Below, in pieces: positions 32,610-37,391 of a DNA stretch of 37,391 nt. The notes under the pieces were generated by a model. The model saw only the letters and a program-made list of their open reading frames with translations, was not told the origin of the DNA and did not search any database. The position numbers and the translations under genes are program-made. Position 1 is the stretch's first letter, and each line of letters starts with the position of its first letter. Source of the stretch: Prevotellaceae bacterium UBA4359 (lineage in GTDB: Bacteria; Bacteroidota; Bacteroidia; Bacteroidales; Bacteroidaceae); contig DGSP01000013.1 in NCBI GenBank assembly GCA_002393555.1, forward strand, positions 1 through 37,391, given 5' to 3'.

Positions 32610-33641
32610 ATGAAAAAGTTCTATCACTTAGCAGCACTCTCGCTGCTCGCTGCACTGACAGCCTGCAACCAACCTAAACCAACAACCAACCAACTATTTT
32701 CCGACCAAGCCATGGAGTACATCAAAACCGTTCCCTACGACGTCAACCGCACATCGCTCTACAGTGCCGAAGACCTCTATGCCGGCTACGACCCGGCCAA
32801 GCCAGAGACCTTTGACTCATGCTACGACACCAAAGTCTATCAGCACTACATCGCCAAAGGCAAACAGGCCAAAGATGTAGAAGAGTCGCTCGCCCGCACC
32901 CTCCACGACCACGGCATCCACGTGGCCCTCGACGAGTTTTTCAAAGAGCACAACTCGCGCCTCTGCATCGGCATCATGGGTGGCCACGCCCTGCTGCGCA
33001 CCGACCCCATGTACAAGAAAGTTGTCCTCCTCAGCAAGCGTCTGACCGAAGAAGGCTTCATCATGCTCAGCGGCGGCGGTCCGGGCGCGATGGAAGCCAC
33101 CCACCTCGGTGCATGGATGGCCGGCCGCGACGAGGCCGCAGTGGATGATGCCGTCGAGATGCTCGCCAAGGCACCCTCCTTCAAGGACGAAGGCTGGCTC
33201 GCCTCTTCCTTCGAAGTGATGAAGAAATACCCCCTCGAAGGCAACTACGTCAGCCTCGGCATTCCCACCTACCTCTACGGCCATGAACCATCGGCACCCT
33301 TCGCCACCCACATCGCCAAGTTCTTCGAGAACAGCATCCGCGAAGACCTCATCCTCACCGTAGCCTTCGGAGGCATCATCTACACCCCCGGCTCGGCAGG
33401 CACCATGCAGGAAATCTTCCAGGATGCCGTGCAGAACCACTACGAGTCCTTCGGATTCGCCAGCCCGATGATTTTCCTCGGCACCGACTTCTGGACCAAC
33501 GAGATGCCCGTCTATCCGTTCCTCCAGAGCCTGGTGGAGAAAGGCAAGTACAAGAACCTGAACCTCACCCTCACCGACGACTTCGACGTGGTGGCCAGCG
33601 AACTGGCCAAGTTCCGCGACAGCGGGCAGGCAGCCCAATAG
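32610..33641 (+). CDS. LOG-family Rossmann-fold protein with lipoprotein signal peptide
   Basis: The 343-residue protein has the LOG/TIGR00730-like nucleotide-binding fold. It carries GIMGGHALLR (about 121-130), LSGGGPGAMEATHLGAWMAG (about 150-170) and PGSAGTMQEIFQDA, a variant of the family PGGxGTxxE motif with serine at the second glycine. LOG proteins are cytosolic phosphoribohydrolases that act on nucleoside 5'-monophosphates, including cytokinin precursors, or have unknown roles. The N-terminus is a clear lipoprotein signal (hydrophobic core SLLAALTAC with C19), which is unexpected for such a fold and predicts a membrane-anchored periplasmic or surface location. It starts 69 bases after the tamB-like gene. 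A strong bidirectional terminator follows. Confidence 0.88.
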   Translation: MKKFYHLAALSLLAALTACNQPKPTTNQLFSDQAMEYIKTVPYDVNRTSLYSAEDLYAGYDPAKPETFDSCYDTKVYQHYIAKGKQAKDVEESLARTLHDHGIHVALDEFFKEHNSRLCIGIMGGHALLRTDPMYKKVVLLSKRLTEEGFIMLSGGGPGAMEATHLGAWMAGRDEAAVDDAVEMLAKAPSFKDEGWLASSFEVMKKYPLEGNYVSLGIPTYLYGHEPSAPFATHIAKFFENSIREDLILTVAFGGIIYTPGSAGTMQEIFQDAVQNHYESFGFASPMIFLGTDFWTNEMPVYPFLQSLVEKGKYKNLNLTLTDDFDVVASELAKFRDSGQAAQ

Positions 33642-33685
33642 TCCTCTCGCATCCCCATTTTATCGTTCCTCATACAACCTCATAT

Positions 33686-33733
33686 AAAAAAAGCCGGACG
33701 GTATGCCTCACGCATACCGTCCGGCTTTTTTTT
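33686..33733. terminator. Bidirectional rho-independent terminator
   Basis: Arms GCCGGACGGTATGC (33693-33706) and GCATACCGTCCGGC (33712-33725) are perfectly complementary with a 5-base loop. A run of A precedes and a run of T follows. It serves the converging LOG-family and pectate lyase genes. Confidence 0.95.
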
Positions 33734-33749
33734 GTCTATGAAACTTGAG

Positions 33750-36734
33750 TTACTGAGCAAGAACCTTTCTCACCTTGCTGCTTCCGTCAGCCGTGATGAC
33801 GCTCTCCAAGTAGATGCCGCAGGAGGGAGGGGCATTCAGTTCGACGCCTTCGAGAGTGAAGTAGCGGACGGACGAGGGGCGAGAGCCATTCACGGAGGAG
33901 ATGCCTGTAGGGAAAGAGACCTCCACATCCGTCTCTTCAATCACCCAGCGGAGACGGGTGCGGTCGGCATGCAGAGAGAAGAACTCCAGGGGGCCACCCT
34001 TGCCATCGGCATCGGGCGCACCCACGTTGAAGAGGCGTTTGGCATCATTGTTGGCATCCATGTAGAAAGCCATCTTTCCGTTGTCCTGCTTGGCATAGGT
34101 GGGATGGATGGCGACGGGCTGAACGGACAGCGTTCGTTCAATTTGCAGATACTGACCGTCCGACAGGTTGCGCACCCTCACAAAGCCGTTGCCAGCACTT
34201 TCAAAGGCCCACAAGGCGGCAGGGTCGGTCATGTAGGCATCAGTCCTTCCGCCGTTGATGTCATTGTCGGAAAGTCCGATGCGATACACCAAGCCGTCAC
34301 TTGTCCCACCCGCGTTCTTCACAGCATAGAGATAGCGACGCTTGATGGCCGTCGTGGCGGTCGAAGCGCTGGCATTGGACGTTTCGCCATAACTGTAGAT
34401 GGCGTATGCCACATCGGTGGAGAAACCCTCAAAGGTGTAGATGCAGGTGGCCTTGAAGGCATCCATCGCGTTGTTCAGTTTTGCCACCTGCGCATCAATT
34501 TCCTCCTGTGTTGTTTGTTCGCTGATGCCCTGCGAGAAAGTTTGTGCCGCTGCCACCGCATTCATCAGGTCGGTGATGGCCTGCGAAGGATAGCCCAAGG
34601 TGACATCAGCCTTCGCGCCATGGGCCAGTTTCTGTGCACTCTCCAGGGTGCTGTTGAACTTGGTGAGGAACACCTTGACCAGCGAAGCGTCAATCTCGGC
34701 AAACGTGAACACCATGTCGGCACGGTCCAAAGTGCCTGCTCCCCAAATCCAGTCGTCGGCAAACCCTCGGGCACGAATCTGATAAGCATGGTTGGAGGGG
34801 CTGTTGATGCGATACATCGACACCTTGCCATAGAGTCCCGACTGCGAAGGCTGTTGGTCGCCCGTGTAGTTGATGGTCAGCACGGTGGCCGCATCCGATG
34901 AGCCGATGCGGTCGGCTCCGCTGAGGGTTGTGTTGGTGGTGGCTATGTACTTCTTGTTGCCATAGTTCTGAATGTTGAATCCGCCCTCCACTGGGGTGAT
35001 GACCCACAGCAAGGCAGGGTCGTCCCACAGGTAGGTCTCCGTCGAGCCGAGTGTGCCGTTGGCGTTGAACGTGAGATACTTCGGGGTGCCGTTCAGCGTG
35101 GTGCCCGAATTGAAAGGCACGGTGGCATAACTGATGATGCGGTAGAGTTTGCCCTCAGTGGGCACAAAGGGATTGACACCTGCACGAACGCCACCGCCAG
35201 GACGCATATACTCGTCGTTGACCGATACCACTGCCGAATAGAGCGATTCGAGGCCGTCTTTTCCTACCACTTTCATGCGGAAATAATACACCTTATCGGC
35301 TGTCAGGCCCTCCACCGTCGTCTGCGTGGCGGTGCTTGCGAGCCGCTTGATTTCGGCAAAATTCTTGCCATCCTCCGACTGTTCCACCACCACATTCACG
35401 GCATCCTCATTCTTCTCCAGTGTCCACTTCAGTTGCACCTTCGTGGCCGAGAGCAAGGTGGCTTCGGGGTTGAGCGGATACATCAGATAGGTGCTCTTCT
35501 GCGCCAGGCTGTTCACATAGTGCTCGATGTTGGTATAGCCACCTCCCAACGTGTAGGCATTGGCATCGTTCACGCCCGTGTTCAGGCCGTTCTCCCGTTC
35601 CCAATCGTCGGCCATGCCGTCGTTGTCAGCATCGGTGGGTCGGGGGCCGTTGGCCACAGTGCCGATGCCGCCCAACTCGTCTTCGTTGGCAATGAAACTG
35701 CCCTTTTTGCCCAGCGAGGTGAGTTGCTCGATGATGCGCTTGTCGTGGATGTCCCTCACACGCGAGGCCCCCACATGTTCCACCACCGTGGCGTAAGCCT
35801 GTGACGCCGTCTCCACATTCATCGGGTGAGTCGTCTTGAAGTTCGGATTCGCCATCGGAGTGGCACTGTGATGGTCGGTGATGAGCACACCGTTCAGCAC
35901 TCCGTCGCAGTTGCCGTCGAAGTAGTTGCCCGTGCTGTAGAGGTGGTCGGTCTCTGTCCAGTCGTCAAAGTATTTGGCAGAACCGTTAGGCCCGGCAATG
36001 AAGTAGTTGTTCATCACGTCCTGATAGTTGTCGGCAGCCGAGTGTCCGCCGATGATGCCCATGCCATAGTTATAGACCACATTATTATAATATTGCAGAT
36101 AGCACTTCATCTTCGGGTTGCGGCTCTTGTTGTCGGCCCAGAGGCAGTGGTGGATGGTCCAGTTGCGTGTGCCGTCGGTGATGGAGCCAAAGCGTTGTGG
36201 CTCAATGCCTTCCGAGTTGATGCAGTACTGCCAGGTCACGTTGTTGGCATCCTTGATGTGGACATTGTCCCAAGGACCCCACGACACCGAGCAGTGGTCC
36301 ATGATGAAGTTCTGACACTCGTCCAGCGTCAGCGTACACTTGCTGCTGTTCACACTCTTGCCACCACGCATGCGGATGTAGCGCATGATGACATTCTTCG
36401 CCTTCGAGGCGATGACACGGCCACCATAGATGGTGATGCCCTCGCCCGGTGCCGTCTGTCCGGCAATGGTGATGTTGCTGGCAATGGTGATGCTCTTGCC
36501 CGTGATGTCGATGACACCACCCACATCGAACACCACAAAGCGGTTCGGCTGGCTCACGGCATCGGCCAACGAGCCTGTGCCCGCCGCGTTCAGGTTCGTC
36601 ACATGCACCACCTGACAGCCACGGCCGCCCGATGCGTAGGCGCCATATCCCTCGGCACCCGGAAAGGCCAACTGCTGTGCCCACACGGAGCCAGCCAGCA
36701 GCCACGCTGACAAAACAGAATAAAAGTATTTCAT
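33750..36734 (-). CDS. Modular pectate lyase (PL1-type)
   Basis: The 994-residue protein has a signal peptide (cleavage after AQ near residue 20) and a right-handed beta-helix pectate lyase domain (about 21-345). The latter contains FPGAEGYGAYASGGRG (24-39), AGQTAPGEGITIYGG (91-105), MDHCSVSWGPWDN (145-157) and SRNPKM (204-209), the likely catalytic Arg region. A calcium-binding DADNDGMADDWE lies at 368-379, then an Fn3-like domain (about 420-510), two ricin/lectin-like segments rich in WVI and LYRI patterns, and a helical FIVAR-like stretch. The C-terminal tail (about 935-994) with RYFTLEGVELNAPPSCGIYL resembles tails of secreted Prevotella proteins. It cleaves polygalacturonate by beta-elimination, probably extracellularly. 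It is transcribed alone from its own promoter. Confidence 0.9.
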   Translation of the reverse strand: MKYFYSVLSAWLLAGSVWAQQLAFPGAEGYGAYASGGRGCQVVHVTNLNAAGTGSLADAVSQPNRFVVFDVGGVIDITGKSITIASNITIAGQTAPGEGITIYGGRVIASKAKNVIMRYIRMRGGKSVNSSKCTLTLDECQNFIMDHCSVSWGPWDNVHIKDANNVTWQYCINSEGIEPQRFGSITDGTRNWTIHHCLWADNKSRNPKMKCYLQYYNNVVYNYGMGIIGGHSAADNYQDVMNNYFIAGPNGSAKYFDDWTETDHLYSTGNYFDGNCDGVLNGVLITDHHSATPMANPNFKTTHPMNVETASQAYATVVEHVGASRVRDIHDKRIIEQLTSLGKKGSFIANEDELGGIGTVANGPRPTDADNDGMADDWERENGLNTGVNDANAYTLGGGYTNIEHYVNSLAQKSTYLMYPLNPEATLLSATKVQLKWTLEKNEDAVNVVVEQSEDGKNFAEIKRLASTATQTTVEGLTADKVYYFRMKVVGKDGLESLYSAVVSVNDEYMRPGGGVRAGVNPFVPTEGKLYRIISYATVPFNSGTTLNGTPKYLTFNANGTLGSTETYLWDDPALLWVITPVEGGFNIQNYGNKKYIATTNTTLSGADRIGSSDAATVLTINYTGDQQPSQSGLYGKVSMYRINSPSNHAYQIRARGFADDWIWGAGTLDRADMVFTFAEIDASLVKVFLTKFNSTLESAQKLAHGAKADVTLGYPSQAITDLMNAVAAAQTFSQGISEQTTQEEIDAQVAKLNNAMDAFKATCIYTFEGFSTDVAYAIYSYGETSNASASTATTAIKRRYLYAVKNAGGTSDGLVYRIGLSDNDINGGRTDAYMTDPAALWAFESAGNGFVRVRNLSDGQYLQIERTLSVQPVAIHPTYAKQDNGKMAFYMDANNDAKRLFNVGAPDADGKGGPLEFFSLHADRTRLRWVIEETDVEVSFPTGISSVNGSRPSSVRYFTLEGVELNAPPSCGIYLESVITADGSSKVRKVLAQ

Positions 36735-36804
36735 ATCGGTTTTGAGATTGGTTATCTGAATGTTCTATTGCCCCAATGATTCTTCGGCGTTTCTTTTCTG
36801 TATG

Positions 36805-36836
36805 CAAAGTTAGCGAAAAGGAACCACTCCTCCAAA
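36805..36836 (-). promoter_or_regulatory. Promoter of the pectate lyase gene
   Basis: On the minus strand TTTG (36833-36836) and TAACTTTG (36805-36812) are separated by 20 bases. The transcript would start near 36800, giving a leader of about 65 bases. Confidence 0.8.
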
Positions 36837-36960
36837 TAAAGTACGGGTCTTTTTCGCCCCACTCCATTTTCCCCATGCGGCCAATCGCAAAAGCGGCACT
36901 CGCCCCTGCGGAATGGCCGCACACACACGGCACTTTTTGCCGCCATTGTCACACCGCCAG

Positions 36961-37046
36961 TGTAACACTTGTAACGCACCCACTGTTACACTTGTAACAC
37001 TGGCACTGTTACATTTGTAACACTGTCAGCGTTACAAGTGTTACAT
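36961..37046. repeat. Four palindromic units with exact 23-bp period (TGTTACA-CT-TGTAACA-like)
   Basis: Units start at 36961, 36984, 37007 and 37030, each about 16-17 bases with 6-base spacers. The second unit holds a perfect 7+2+7 palindrome. The fourth is the reverse complement of the first over 16 bases, so the whole array is itself roughly inverted-symmetric. It lies about 125 bases upstream of the pectate lyase promoter. Confidence 0.88.
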
Positions 37047-37136
37047 TTTCACCCCTACATTTCATCTTTCAACAAAGACGGGAAAGATGGACAAAACGCT
37101 TCGTTTTCTCTATTTAAGTTTCGGAAGTGTTTTTCC

Positions 37137-37261
37137 ACAACGGATTGCACGGATTATACGGATTTTTGAGCCTCGGCGGCTCCTGCCATTCGGATTGTTC
37201 TGCATCCGGCCATCGTCGCCCCTTGCGACGAGAAATCCGTATAATCCGTGCAATCCGTTGT
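37137..37261. repeat. Perfect 29-bp inverted repeat (MITE-like intergenic element)
   Basis: Arms 37137-37165 and 37233-37261 are exactly complementary and enclose a 67-base GC-richer centre. Each arm contains repeated CGGATT words. No transposase is near. It may be a dispersed miniature element or encode a hairpin RNA. Confidence 0.88.
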
Positions 37262-37391
37262 AAAAATACATCCGAAATTTGAGTTTTCTGATTTGAAATC
37301 AGAAGTGAAAAGTGAAGAGTGAAAAGTGAAAAAACTAAGTATCCTTTCTTCATGAGTAACAAACAGGCCGAATGGTAGGTAATTTAGATTT

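Larger units (their letters stand above)
36735..37391. other. Gene-free 657-bp interval with promoter, palindrome array and perfect inverted repeat
   Basis: It holds the pectate lyase promoter (36805-36836), a four-unit palindrome array (36961-37046) and a 29-bp perfect inverted repeat (37137-37261). Near the right edge is a short GTGAAAAGTGAA-type direct repeat (about 37306-37330). The minus-strand open frame across 37114-37362 is built from the inverted repeat and is not a gene. No other coding signal is evident. Confidence 0.75.

Noticed and set aside
33732..34901. 389-codon plus-strand frame across the pectate lyase gene
   Set aside because: Overlaps the terminator and the C-terminal half of the lyase in antisense; no recognisable domain.
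35826..36710. 294-codon plus-strand frame opposite the pectate lyase catalytic domain
   Set aside because: Antisense shadow of a conserved enzyme domain.
36961..37046. CRISPR array
   Set aside because: Units of 16-17 bp with 6-base spacers are far too short, spacers are not of uniform protospacer type and no cas gene is present.
37114..37362. 82-codon minus-strand open frame
   Set aside because: It is composed mainly of the perfect inverted repeat and flanking low-complexity DNA; repeated N-P-Y-N-P-C-N-P-type wording reflects the repeat, not a protein family.

Overview
The window looks like a chromosomal segment of a Bacteroidales bacterium, most likely Prevotella/Segatella-like. The reasons are repeated Bacteroidota-type promoters (TAnnTTTG at -7, TTTG about 19-20 bases upstream), few recognisable Shine-Dalgarno sequences, families typical of the order (DUF4301, HU-CCDC81/SPOR protein, TamB beside lumazine synthase, the order sigma-54 activator - LptE - hypothetical - SecG) and plant-polysaccharide enzymes. 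The genus is inferred, not proven.

Layout. (1) 1-7.7 kb, by eye more AT-rich: a minus-strand pair made of a PLD-nuclease/SNF2-helicase fusion and an Eco57I-like adenine methylase that runs off the left edge. Upstream is a strongly structured RNA candidate. Next comes a RelB/DinJ-like antitoxin and PIN toxin cassette between two copies of a repeat. This part reads as an accessory defence/stability island. (2) 7.9-17 kb, plus strand, housekeeping: trmD, a DUF4301 gene, rsmG plus a metallo-hydrolase, then the sigma-54 activator-lptE-hypothetical-secG run, then an HU/SPOR envelope or division protein and a zinc-ribbon/FHA protein. (3) 17-20.4 kb: two tandem paralogous AraC regulators and an NhaA Na+/H+ antiporter with an extra charged loop. 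(4) 20.6-23.4 kb, minus: a FadL/OmpP1-type outer-membrane protein and an aromatic- and glycine-rich exported repeat protein. (5) 23.7-33.6 kb, plus: a GH127-type beta-L-arabinofuranosidase, a membrane TPR protein, ribH, a 1509-residue TamB and a LOG-family protein with a lipoprotein signal. (6) 33.75-36.73 kb, minus: a large modular pectate lyase. It and the GH127 enzyme suggest use of pectin and arabinan/arabinogalactan side chains, although no SusC/SusD pair is present.

Intergenic DNA is unusually structured. Three separate gaps carry arrays of 3-4 palindromic units of about 17 bp with a 23-24 bp period; the palindrome differs at each locus but the architecture is the same. There are also a 29-bp perfect inverted repeat, a 26-bp inverted repeat before ribH, and strong terminators after nhaA, after the FadL-like gene and between the LOG and pectate lyase genes. 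No tRNA, rRNA, transposase or CRISPR array was recognised.
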